Numbered from the stretch's first letter, positions 1-5,728 are shown. The stretch: DNA of 5,728 nucleotides from an uncultured Sphingomonadales bacterium (GCA_903893935.1 CAITOD010000411.1:1-5728), one strand, 5' to 3'. Numbers and translations: made by a program. Notes: generated by a model from the sequence alone, not told the origin.

Positions 1-569
1 CCGAAGGGCGGCAATTGGCCGAAGGCGCAGGGCTTGGCCTGTCGATCGTCGCGCGGATCGCGCAGATGCTCGATCATCCGCTGATGGTGCGGTCGCGCCC
101 GGGGGCGGGCAGCACGTTTTCGGTCGGCCTGCCTTTGACCCATGCGGTGCCGGCGCATCCGCGTCTGGCACTGCAGGGCGTCGATCTGGCGGGCTTGCGC
201 GTGCTGTGCATCGATGATGAAGCCGATGTCCTGCTCGGCACGACCGCGCTGATCGAACGCTGGGGCGGGGTGGTGACCGCGGTCGATGCGGCCGGGAAGG
301 TGCCGGAAGGATTGTGGGACGCCGCTTTGGCCGATTATCATCTGGGTGGCACCGACGGGCTCGCCCTGCTGCGCGCGCTCGCGCCGCGCGCGCGCGTGCG
401 GTTGCTGGTGACGGCGACGAGCGAGGACGGCTGGGCCGAGGCCCTGGCGCGCGAAGGGATCATCCTGTTCAGCAAGCCGGTTGCCCCGCTTGCCTTGCGC
501 GCGGTGCTGGCCGAAGCCGCCGCGCGCCGCGATCAGCCAGAACGGTCGCGCGCCAGCGCGAGCAATTGA
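1..569 (+). CDS. Hybrid sensor histidine kinase, C-terminal part (NahK/ErcS'-like), 5' truncated by window
   Basis: The reading frame is open from the left edge (first full codon at 3), so only the last 188 residues are visible. Residues 8-13 (GAGLGL) are the G2 box of a HATPase_c domain, which closes with GSTFSVGLPL at 36-45. A receiver domain follows at about 64-172. It has the acidic pair D71/D72, phospho-acceptor D111 in ADYHLGG, the conserved threonine T137 and the conserved lysine K158 in SKPV, so it looks intact. The order kinase core then receiver, and the wording of the receiver (LRVLCIDDE...ALIERWG...DYHL...KPV), resemble the NahK/ErcS' group of PAS-containing hybrid kinases; this is recalled similarity, not a search. 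Members sense unknown cytoplasmic or membrane signals and pass phosphate onward by phosphorelay. The neighbouring convergent regulator is the natural output partner. The TTG at 15 is internal to the ATPase domain and is not the start. The sensor region lies outside the window. Confidence 0.9.
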   Translation, partial: EGRQLAEGAGLGLSIVARIAQMLDHPLMVRSRPGAGSTFSVGLPLTHAVPAHPRLALQGVDLAGLRVLCIDDEADVLLGTTALIERWGGVVTAVDAAGKVPEGLWDAALADYHLGGTDGLALLRALAPRARVRLLVTATSEDGWAEALAREGIILFSKPVAPLALRAVLAEAAARRDQPERSRASASN

Positions 570-1123
570 GCGCGCGTCTGCACCCCCATTTTGCGGAACA
601 GCCCGGTCAGATGGTATTTGACCGTCGCCTCGCTGATCCCCAGTTCATAGGCGATCTGCTTGTTCATCAGCCCGCGGTGCACGCCATCGAGAATGCGCGC
701 CTGCGTGGTGGTGAGGCCTGCGCGCCCATCGCCGGGTTCGGCTTCGGGAAACCACGTTTCGCCACCAACCAGCGCGAGCACCGCCGCCGACAGCTCGGCG
801 ATCCCCGCCGCCTTTGAAATGAACCCGGCCGCGCCGCAGGCTTGCGCGGTGGCCACGGTTTCCGCATCGTCGGTGGCCGAAACGATCGCCACCGCAAGCG
901 CCGGATAATGCGCCTTGAGCGCGAGCAGCCCGCCGATCCCGGCGCTGTCGGGCAGATTGAGATCGAGCAGCACGAGCGCCGCCAGCGGATCATCGGCCAG
1001 CCACGCGCGCAAGGCCGCCAGCGTGTCGCATTGTTCGATCCGCACATCGACGCCGATCTGGCTGACGGTGGCCGCCAGCGCCTGGCGGAACAGCGGATGA
1101 TCATCGACCAGCAGAACCCGCAT
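533..1123 (-). CDS. NarL/LuxR-family response regulator (REC + LuxR-type HTH)
   Basis: A complete 196-residue DNA-binding response regulator of normal length for the NarL/FixJ family. The receiver spans about residues 1-118: acidic residues D7/D8, phospho-acceptor D54 in LLDLNLPDS, S82 at the Thr/Ser position and K104 in ISKAA. The output domain spans about 136-196. Its LuxR-type helix-turn-helix has the typical stretch NKQIAYELGISEATVKYHL at 154-172. The frame stays open upstream to 1276, but that extension is low-complexity and encodes a tandem repeat, so it was rejected as coding. Two adjacent ATGs (1126 and 1123) begin MMRVLLVDDH. The Shine-Dalgarno-like GGGGGAAG ends one base before the first, which favours the second; either is possible. 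The gene converges on the kinase gene with a 37-bp tail overlap and diverges from the TonB receptor. It is probably phosphorylated by that kinase and probably acts on the shared intergenic region (inference). Confidence 0.93.
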   Translation of the reverse strand: MRVLLVDDHPLFRQALAATVSQIGVDVRIEQCDTLAALRAWLADDPLAALVLLDLNLPDSAGIGGLLALKAHYPALAVAIVSATDDAETVATAQACGAAGFISKAAGIAELSAAVLALVGGETWFPEAEPGDGRAGLTTTQARILDGVHRGLMNKQIAYELGISEATVKYHLTGLFRKMGVQTRAQLLALARDRSG

Positions 1124-1126
1124 CAT

Positions 1127-1134
1127 CTTCCCCC
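1127..1134 (-). promoter_or_regulatory. Ribosome binding site of the response regulator
   Basis: On the minus strand GGGGGAAG directly abuts the ATG at 1126-1124 and lies better spaced (about 4-6 nt from its purine core) for the ATG at 1123-1121. It therefore supports a start at one of these codons and argues against the longer frame beginning near 1276. Confidence 0.55.
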
Positions 1135-1141
1135 GCACACC

Positions 1142-1171
1142 CGTTTTCGTGTTTGGCGTTTTCGTGTTTGG
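1142..1171. repeat. Perfect 15-bp tandem direct repeat, two copies
   Basis: The unit CGTTTTCGTGTTTGG occurs at 1142-1156 and again, identically, at 1157-1171. It is AT-richer than its surroundings. It lies just upstream of the response regulator start, within its likely 5' leader or promoter, in the region shared with the divergent receptor gene. It may be a doubled regulator-binding site or a simple slippage duplication; the sequence alone cannot tell these apart. Confidence 0.9.
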
Positions 1172-1180
1172 CGGCAAACA
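1165..1180. promoter_or_regulatory. Dyad TGTTTG-N4-CAAACA, candidate operator
   Basis: A perfect 6-bp inverted repeat with a 4-base spacer (GCGG). Its left arm is part of the second copy of the tandem repeat. It overlaps the proposed -10 of the regulator promoter, a position typical for autorepression. A 6-bp dyad can arise by chance, so the operator role is inference. Confidence 0.35.
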
Positions 1181-1204
1181 TATCGCACGCGGCGCTACGG
1201 GCAA
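1177..1204 (-). promoter_or_regulatory. Candidate promoter of the response regulator gene
   Basis: Read on the minus strand, TTGCCC (1204-1199) and TATGTT (1182-1177) are separated by 16 bases. This resembles a housekeeping sigma-70 promoter, as far as alphaproteobacterial promoters can be recognised by eye. Transcription would start near 1170, placing the tandem repeat in the first part of the leader. Confidence 0.3.
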
Positions 1205-1219
1205 GCCGGGCCGGCTCGA

Positions 1220-1231
1220 CCTATGTCTAGG
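1220..1231. promoter_or_regulatory. Dyad CCTA-N4-TAGG upstream of the TonB receptor, candidate activator site
   Basis: CCTATGTCTAGG is a perfect 4-bp inverted repeat with a 4-base spacer. It lies about 84 bases before the receptor start and just upstream of a possible -35 element. That is a typical activator position, and LuxR-type response regulators often bind short dyads of this kind. A second, looser inverted pair (CGCA/TGCG) follows at 1232-1247. Assigning the site to the adjacent regulator is inference. Confidence 0.3.
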
Positions 1232-1236
1232 CGCAT

Positions 1237-1267
1237 TTGCCGGTGCGACAGGGTAATCGGGATCATA
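1237..1267 (+). promoter_or_regulatory. Weak candidate promoter of the TonB receptor gene
   Basis: TTGCCG at 1237-1242 and GATCAT (1261-1266) or ATCATA (1262-1267) are 18-19 bases apart. The -10 match is poor, as might be expected for a promoter that depends on an activator. This gives a leader of roughly 40 bases. It is a guess by eye. Confidence 0.22.
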
Positions 1268-1302
1268 GCCGGTCAAAGCCGGATATTTCGGGATGGATCT
1301 TG

Positions 1303-1310
1303 AAGGGGGA
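1303..1310 (+). promoter_or_regulatory. Ribosome binding site of the TonB receptor
   Basis: AAGGGGGA lies 4 bases before the ATG at 1315. It is a strong Shine-Dalgarno match and decides this start against the in-frame TTG at 1237 and the internal ATG encoding residue 19. Confidence 0.7.
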
Positions 1311-1314
1311 AATC

Positions 1315-3774
1315 ATGGCCAAGACAACGTATGCCGCCCATGGCGAAAGTGCGCGTTATGCGCTTTCGATGCGCTGCCGCGCGCTCGCCGGTTCGGCGCT
1401 GCTGGTGGCGCTGGCGCCAGTCGCAGCACACGCGGACGCTGCTCCGGCGGCACCCGCTGCCGGCCAGCCGGCTGCACCAACCGTCGGTACCGATGAAATC
1501 ATCGTGACCGCATTCAAGCGCTCGGAAAGCTCGCTCAAAGTCCCTGCTGCCATTCAGGTGCTTGGCGGCAATGATCTGCGCACGGTCGGCGTTAATTCGG
1601 TGACCGATGTTCAAAACCTCGTCACCGGCGTAACCATCGGCACCGGCACATTCGGCACCAACGTGTCGATCCGCGGCGTCACTTCGACCGACCAGACGTC
1701 GAAAGGCGAGCTTGGCATTGCCTTCAATATCGATGGTGCCTTTATCGGCCGCGGGCAGGAAGAAGGCGTCGCCTTTTTCGATATCGAACGCGTTGAAGTG
1801 CTAAAGGGCCCGCAGGGAACGCTCTATGGGCGCAGTTCCAGCGGCGGTGCGATCAACGTCATCACCAAGGCACCCGAGATCGGCCATTTCAACGGTTATG
1901 CCCGCTTCGAAGTCGGCAATTACAACACGCGGCGCGGCGAAGGCGCGGTCAACGTGCCAATCAACGACATGCTGGCTTTGCGCCTGGCGGGGAACTTCAA
2001 CCAGCGCGACGGCTATCTCACACCGGTCAATACCACGGTAACCGGCGATCCGACCGCGACCGGTGGATCGTCCTACGCGCTTTCGGCCGCTGGCCTGCCT
2101 GCCAAGAACGACCAGAGCGATCAGACCGGCAGGGCCTCGCTGCTGTTCAAGCCGACCTCGGATATCACGTTCAAGGCCATCGCGACGATCGGGCATCAGG
2201 GCGGCGCCGGCAACAGTGCGGCGATCGACGACAATTTGAAGCAGGGCGGTTCGGCAGCGTTCGATATTATTCCGAACTACATTCCTTCATTCGTCAATGT
2301 CCACTTCCGTAACTTCAACGAACAGCTCAACTGGAAGTTCGGCGGCGTTCAGCTCGATGTACTTGGCAACGAGCAGCATTTCACCGATCACAGCCAGAAC
2401 ACCGCCAACGGCAATCCGTTCGACACCGGTGCCGCCCATGGCCCGCCGGGCGTTGTGCTGCCGGCGCCGGCAGCGCAGTTCGCGCTCGAAGATTACAGCG
2501 GCGTGTTCAACACCACCCAGTTCGAAGCCCGGCTGTCGAATGTGGACAAAGGTCCGCTCGATTACGTGGCTGGTGCCAATTACTACCACGAACATATCAA
2601 CGAGAGCGATACCAACTGGAACGCGCCGGTTGCGACGGTGACCAATTACAACACCTGGAACCTGGCGATCGATCCGCTCAACGTAACCCAGCACAAGTCT
2701 TACGGTTTTTTTGCCCAGGCGACCTACCATTTCAACGACAAGCTGTCGGTGGTCGGCGGGGGCCGCTATACGCATGACCAGAACGGCCGGGTCGGCACGT
2801 TTGCGGTGGGCAATCCCTGCATCGGCGCCAATGGCCAGCCGACCACATATCCCAACAATTGTATCGGCGGCCCCAACAATGGCACCGAAAGCGATCACAA
2901 AATTACGTGGAAGGCCGGCATCAACTACCAGCTGACTCCCAACAACCTGATTTACGGCACAGTCTCTACGGGCTTCAAAGGCGGTGGGTTCAACGATTTC
3001 GATCCGTCGACCAACTCGACCGCAGCATATGGACCCGAAGAACTGACCGCGTATGAACTTGGCTTCAAGGGGCGCCCGTTGCCAGGGCTGACTTTTACCA
3101 GTTCGTTGTATTATTATGATTATTCGAAGGACCAGATCAACGGCCTGGTTCTGTTCGGCACCGCCAACGGCGTGGTCGGCGTGCTGTATACCAAAGTCGT
3201 GCCGACCGAAATCTACGGTTGGGAAAACGATCTGCGGTACCAGGTCGACAAGGACACTTCACTCAGCGCTTCGGTCGCCTACAACCACACGCGGATCGTC
3301 AGCCTGTTGACCGGCAATGGCGGCAACCCGTTCAATCCGACTTATGCCGACTTCCGCGATTACCAGCTTCCCAATTCGCCGAAATGGACGATCAATCTGG
3401 GGGCAACGCACAATTTCGCGCTGAACGACGGCGCCGAAATCCGCGCGCGCGTAAACACCAAAATCAGTTCGTCCTACGTGCTGACCGATTACGCCAACGC
3501 GGTGCAGTTCACGCAACCCTCGTTTACCCGCACGCAAGCCAGCCTGACATACGCAACCGCGGCTGACAGAGTGACCGTGCAGCTGTTTGTCGAAAACATC
3601 GAAAACAAGCTGCAGCGCACGTCCGGCCCGAACGGTTACAATGGCGCTTACGGCGGTTACACCGGATCGGTACCCTCTGCCGAAGTGGCCAATTCGGTCT
3701 ATCCGACGCAGGCGCTCAGCTACGGTGTCACTCTGCCCCGGCTGTTCGGGGTGCGCATCGGGACGAAGTTCTGA
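1315..3774 (+). CDS. TonB-dependent outer-membrane receptor
   Basis: A complete 819-residue receptor, normal length for the family. It should form a 22-stranded outer-membrane barrel with an N-terminal plug and import a ligand using TonB-ExbBD energy. Residues 1-40 form a signal peptide (basic start, hydrophobic run from about 22, likely cleavage after AHA at 38-40). An Ala/Pro-rich linker follows, then a TonB box (DEIIVTAFKR, 60-69). The plug spans about 70-187 and has the diagnostic stretch IERVEVLKGPQGTLYGR (158-173) followed by GGAINVITKAP. The barrel ends in an aromatic residue, F819 (RIGTKF), the usual outer-membrane assembly signal. No N-terminal secretin-like signalling domain is present, so it is not a transducer type with a partner anti-sigma factor. 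The mature protein has only two cysteines, C502 and C516, probably in a surface loop. The ligand is not readable from the sequence; the neighbouring aromatic-acid-type MFS gene suggests an organic acid or its ester rather than a siderophore. It ends before a strong terminator. Confidence 0.95.
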   Translation: MAKTTYAAHGESARYALSMRCRALAGSALLVALAPVAAHADAAPAAPAAGQPAAPTVGTDEIIVTAFKRSESSLKVPAAIQVLGGNDLRTVGVNSVTDVQNLVTGVTIGTGTFGTNVSIRGVTSTDQTSKGELGIAFNIDGAFIGRGQEEGVAFFDIERVEVLKGPQGTLYGRSSSGGAINVITKAPEIGHFNGYARFEVGNYNTRRGEGAVNVPINDMLALRLAGNFNQRDGYLTPVNTTVTGDPTATGGSSYALSAAGLPAKNDQSDQTGRASLLFKPTSDITFKAIATIGHQGGAGNSAAIDDNLKQGGSAAFDIIPNYIPSFVNVHFRNFNEQLNWKFGGVQLDVLGNEQHFTDHSQNTANGNPFDTGAAHGPPGVVLPAPAAQFALEDYSGVFNTTQFEARLSNVDKGPLDYVAGANYYHEHINESDTNWNAPVATVTNYNTWNLAIDPLNVTQHKSYGFFAQATYHFNDKLSVVGGGRYTHDQNGRVGTFAVGNPCIGANGQPTTYPNNCIGGPNNGTESDHKITWKAGINYQLTPNNLIYGTVSTGFKGGGFNDFDPSTNSTAAYGPEELTAYELGFKGRPLPGLTFTSSLYYYDYSKDQINGLVLFGTANGVVGVLYTKVVPTEIYGWENDLRYQVDKDTSLSASVAYNHTRIVSLLTGNGGNPFNPTYADFRDYQLPNSPKWTINLGATHNFALNDGAEIRARVNTKISSSYVLTDYANAVQFTQPSFTRTQASLTYATAADRVTVQLFVENIENKLQRTSGPNGYNGAYGGYTGSVPSAEVANSVYPTQALSYGVTLPRLFGVRIGTKF

Positions 3775-3801
3775 GCCTTGCACCCGGTGGTTCCCTCCCG
3801 G

Positions 3802-3839
3802 GACGATCCGTCGCTTGTCAGAGCGACGGATCGTCTTTT
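3802..3839 (+). terminator. Rho-independent terminator after the TonB receptor
   Basis: A perfect 14-bp inverted repeat (3802-3815 with 3822-3835, arm GACGATCCGTCGCT) has a 6-base loop and is followed by TTTT at 3836-3839. It begins 27 bases after the receptor stop. There is no matching T-run on the other strand, so it acts on rightward transcription only. The next gene starts 19 bases after the T-run. Transcription of the transporter-hydrolase pair must therefore come from read-through or from a promoter lying in or before the hairpin. Confidence 0.9.
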
Positions 3840-3858
3840 CCAAGGTTCGGTTGCTTCA

Positions 3859-5058
3859 ATGCAAACTGATCAAGACCACACGGCGGGGACATGGGGCGGC
3901 CGCGGCATCGCCGTGATGGCGCTGTGTTTCGTGCTCAACATGTTCGACGGCGTGAACATTTTCACGCTCACATATGTTGCGCCTGTGCTGCAGCAGCATT
4001 TCGGCGTCGGCGCGGCGCAGTTTTCGGTGGTGTTCAGCGCCGGTCTGGTCGGCATGGGGCTGGGCGGGTTGTTTCTGGCGCCGCTGGCGGACCGGCTGGG
4101 CCGCCGCCCGGTGATCCTGTTCGCGCTCGCGCTGATGGCAGGCGCAATGGTCGCCAGCGCCTTTGCGCCCGATATCTGGACGCTGGCCGCGCTGCGGCTG
4201 GTGGTGGGCGTGGGGATCGGCACCGTGCTCGCCAGCATCACCGCGCTGTCGGCCGGGTTTGCGCCCGAACGCTGGCGCCATGTCGCCGCCGGCGTGCCGC
4301 AAGCCGGCTATCCGATCGGGGCCACGATTGCCGGGTTTGCGACCGCCTGGGCTTTGCCGCAACATGGCTGGGCCGCGGTGTTCACGGCGGCGGGCTGGCT
4401 GACGCTGCTGCTGGTGCCGGTGTGCTGGTTCCTGCTGCCCGAAGCGCCCGAAACCGCGCATCGAACGCAGCATTCGATTGCCGAGACGATCGGCGGCGGA
4501 CGCCGGCGCAATACTTTGTTGCTGTGGGTCGCGACTGTGGGCGGCTTCATGGCGCTCTATTTCATCGCCAGCTGGATCACCAAACTGGCGATCGCGGCAG
4601 GCCTGCCGCAAGGCCAGGCGATTATCGCCAGTTCGATCTACAGCGTGGGATCGTGCGTCGGCACGATTCTTATCAGCTTCGCCGCGATGCGGATGGACTT
4701 GCGCAAGCTGGTGTTTGGTAACCTCGCGCTGGCGAGCATTCTGTTCGTGGTGTTCGGGGGCGTGCATATGAGCCTTACGCCGCTGTTGTGGGTGTGTTTC
4801 TTCATCGGCGTCACGCTGCAGGGCGGCGTGAACGGCAATTATCCGCTCGCTGCGGCGATTTATCCGGCCGAAATGCGCGCGACCGGGCTCGGCTGGGCAA
4901 TGGGTATCGGCCGGGTCGGCGCGCTGCTCGGGCCGTTGATCGGTGGTGCGGCGCTTAGCGCGGGGCTGCCGCTGGTCGTGGTGTTCGGAATTTTCTGCGT
5001 GCCGATGCTGGCAACCGGGTTTGCCGCGATGGCGGTGCGTATGGACGAGGATCGCTGA
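3859..5058 (+). CDS. MFS transporter, aromatic acid:H+ symporter (AAHS)-like
   Basis: A complete 399-residue inner-membrane protein with about 12 hydrophobic segments and a hydrophilic central loop at about 195-218. TM1 carries an Asp in MFDGVNIFT (D30), matching the DG-x-D region important in PcaK-type carriers. The loop 2-3 motif is APLADRLGRR (74-83, D78 and R82/R83 present), with Ala in place of the usual first Gly. PQAGYPIGA at 147-155 and YPAEMRATGLGWAMGIGR at 335-352 are also typical of organic/aromatic-acid MFS carriers. The family uses proton symport to import benzoates, hydroxybenzoates and related acids; the substrate here is unknown. The frame is open back to 3778, but that part is the terminator hairpin, so ATG 3859 was chosen. 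Its Shine-Dalgarno is weak (AAGG about 13 bases upstream). It is followed after one base by the hydrolase gene, so the two are surely cotranscribed. Confidence 0.9.
   Translation: MQTDQDHTAGTWGGRGIAVMALCFVLNMFDGVNIFTLTYVAPVLQQHFGVGAAQFSVVFSAGLVGMGLGGLFLAPLADRLGRRPVILFALALMAGAMVASAFAPDIWTLAALRLVVGVGIGTVLASITALSAGFAPERWRHVAAGVPQAGYPIGATIAGFATAWALPQHGWAAVFTAAGWLTLLLVPVCWFLLPEAPETAHRTQHSIAETIGGGRRRNTLLLWVATVGGFMALYFIASWITKLAIAAGLPQGQAIIASSIYSVGSCVGTILISFAAMRMDLRKLVFGNLALASILFVVFGGVHMSLTPLLWVCFFIGVTLQGGVNGNYPLAAAIYPAEMRATGLGWAMGIGRVGALLGPLIGGAALSAGLPLVVVFGIFCVPMLATGFAAMAVRMDEDR
5047..5051 (+). promoter_or_regulatory. Ribosome binding site of the hydrolase, inside the transporter gene
   Basis: GAGGA lies 8 bases before ATG 5060 and overlaps the last codons of the transporter gene. 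With only one base between the transporter stop and the hydrolase start, translation of the two is probably coupled. Confidence 0.6.
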
Positions 5059-5059
5059 T

Positions 5060-5728
5060 ATGCGCAAAATGATCATCCGCGCGATTGCGCTGCTCGTGGT
5101 GGCGGGCCTCGCTGCGGGCGTATGGGTCTATACCGGGCAGGCGCGCACACCCGATTTCGCCGATGTGGCCTATGGCCGCACATCGCCCAGCCAAACGCTC
5201 GACATTTACGTGCCCGCCGGCGCCGGGCCGTTCCCGGCTGTGGTGTTCGCGCATGGCGGCGCGTTCATGTTTGGCGACAAACGCATGTTCGGGCGCGGTT
5301 TTCGCGATGACGCCAACGCGCTCAACGCCGCCGGCTTTGCGTTTGTCAGCATCGATTACCGGATGAGCGGCGAGGCGAAATTCCCCGCCGCGGTGCAGGA
5401 CATGAAATCGGCGCTGCGCTTCATCCGCGCCAATGCCGCGCGCTATCGCATCGATCCGACGAAAATCGCGCTGTGGGGTCAGTCCGCAGGCGCCAATATC
5501 GCGCTCGATACCGGTATGAGCCCGGGCGTGGCCCGGTTCAACGATCCGGCCGCGCTGGCGCCCGGCGCCGACGACCATGTCAGCGCGATTGTCTCGATGT
5601 ATGGCCCGACCGATTTTCTGGCGATGGATGCGCAGTTGAAACTGGCCGGCTGCGATGCGAGTTCGCAAAACCACAGCGCTGCCGACAGCCCCGAATCGCG
5701 CTATCTCGGCGCGCAGATCACCACGATC
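5060..5728 (+). CDS. Alpha/beta-hydrolase, BD-FAE/esterase-like, 3' truncated by window
   Basis: The frame is open from ATG 5060 to the right edge, giving 223 residues. Residues 1-27 (basic start, then IIRAIALLVVAGLAAGVWVYTGQA) look like a signal peptide or N-terminal membrane anchor, so the enzyme probably acts in the periplasm. The fold begins with LDIYVPAG (47-54). An oxyanion-hole motif HGGAF is at 65-69, and the nucleophile elbow GQSAG at 140-144 gives catalytic Ser142. VSMYGPTDF (178-186) and DSPESRYLG (209-217) match the wording of BD-FAE-type and related carboxylesterases. The catalytic Asp and His are expected beyond the window, so activity cannot be judged. Family members hydrolyse carboxylic esters, including feruloyl and acetyl esters on plant polymers; the substrate here is not known. 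One base separates it from the transporter, which suggests that it produces or processes that transporter's substrate. ATG at 5069 is a less likely start because the Shine-Dalgarno favours 5060. Confidence 0.88.
   Translation, partial: MRKMIIRAIALLVVAGLAAGVWVYTGQARTPDFADVAYGRTSPSQTLDIYVPAGAGPFPAVVFAHGGAFMFGDKRMFGRGFRDDANALNAAGFAFVSIDYRMSGEAKFPAAVQDMKSALRFIRANAARYRIDPTKIALWGQSAGANIALDTGMSPGVARFNDPAALAPGADDHVSAIVSMYGPTDFLAMDAQLKLAGCDASSQNHSAADSPESRYLGAQITTI

Noticed and set aside
546..561. Hairpin TCGCGC-N4-GCGCGA in the convergent overlap, as a possible two-way terminator
   Set aside because: Only 6 bp, no T-run on either strand, and within coding sequence of both genes; GC-rich coding DNA often gives such pairs.
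1205..1215. Palindrome GCCGG-G-CCGGC in the intergenic region
   Set aside because: Short and purely G/C in a GC-rich genome, so expected by chance, with no position relative to the promoter guesses that favours a function.
1127..1276. Fifty-residue N-terminal extension of the response regulator
   Set aside because: The extra part is low-complexity and encodes the tandem repeat (NTKTPNTKT). Receiver domains of this family begin almost at the start Met, and a Shine-Dalgarno lies just before MMRVLLVDDH.
2287..2898. Minus-strand frame of about 203 codons inside the TonB receptor
   Set aside because: The receptor frame is continuous here with typical barrel-strand sequence. The antisense product has no recognisable features and no convincing ribosome site was seen.
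3778..3858. Twenty-seven-residue N-terminal extension of the transporter from a TTG
   Set aside because: It would translate through the terminator hairpin and has no family counterpart. ATG 3859 gives a normal short N-terminus before TM1.
3856..5076. Long open frame (about 406 codons) on the minus strand opposite the transporter
   Set aside because: Its product is rich in His, Arg, Gln and Ala with no recognisable domain or membrane pattern. It mirrors a clear MFS gene and is a common GC-rich shadow frame.
4955..5674. Minus-strand frame of about 239 codons opposite the hydrolase
   Set aside because: It overlaps a well-supported alpha/beta-hydrolase with catalytic motifs on the plus strand. 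The antisense product is Arg/His-rich and shows no family signature.

Overview
The window looks like high-GC alphaproteobacterial DNA, most likely from a sphingomonad such as Novosphingobium, Sphingomonas or Sphingobium. This rests on the strong G/C bias at third codon positions, a large TonB-dependent receptor of the type abundant in these bacteria, and a sensor kinase whose tail resembles the NahK/ErcS' hybrid kinases. The taxon is an inference. No RNA genes, insertion sequences, phage genes or CRISPR arrays were seen.

Layout. (1) Bases 1-569 (+) are the 3' end of a hybrid histidine kinase: the end of the ATPase domain plus a C-terminal receiver domain. (2) Bases 533-1123 (-) encode a complete NarL/LuxR-type response regulator. 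It converges on the kinase gene, and the two overlap by 37 bp. (3) A divergent intergenic region of about 190 bp (1127-1314) separates the regulator from the receptor. It holds a perfect 15-bp tandem duplication, two short dyads and plausible promoters in both directions. (4) Bases 1315-3774 (+) encode a complete TonB-dependent outer-membrane receptor, followed by a strong Rho-independent terminator (3802-3839). (5) Bases 3859-5058 (+) encode a complete MFS transporter of the aromatic-acid:H+ symporter type. (6) One base after the transporter stop, from 5060 (+), begins an alpha/beta-hydrolase of the BD-FAE/esterase type. It has an N-terminal export or anchor segment and runs off the right edge.

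Working model (inference). A two-component pair controls a small envelope-crossing uptake unit. The receptor brings a scarce or bulky compound across the outer membrane. The exported hydrolase may cleave an ester in the periplasm, and the MFS protein would import the released acid. The substrate cannot be read from the sequence; an ester-linked aromatic such as a hydroxycinnamate or lignin-derived acid is the most natural guess. The terminator between receptor and transporter suggests that the two are expressed at different levels, or that the transporter-hydrolase pair has its own promoter.
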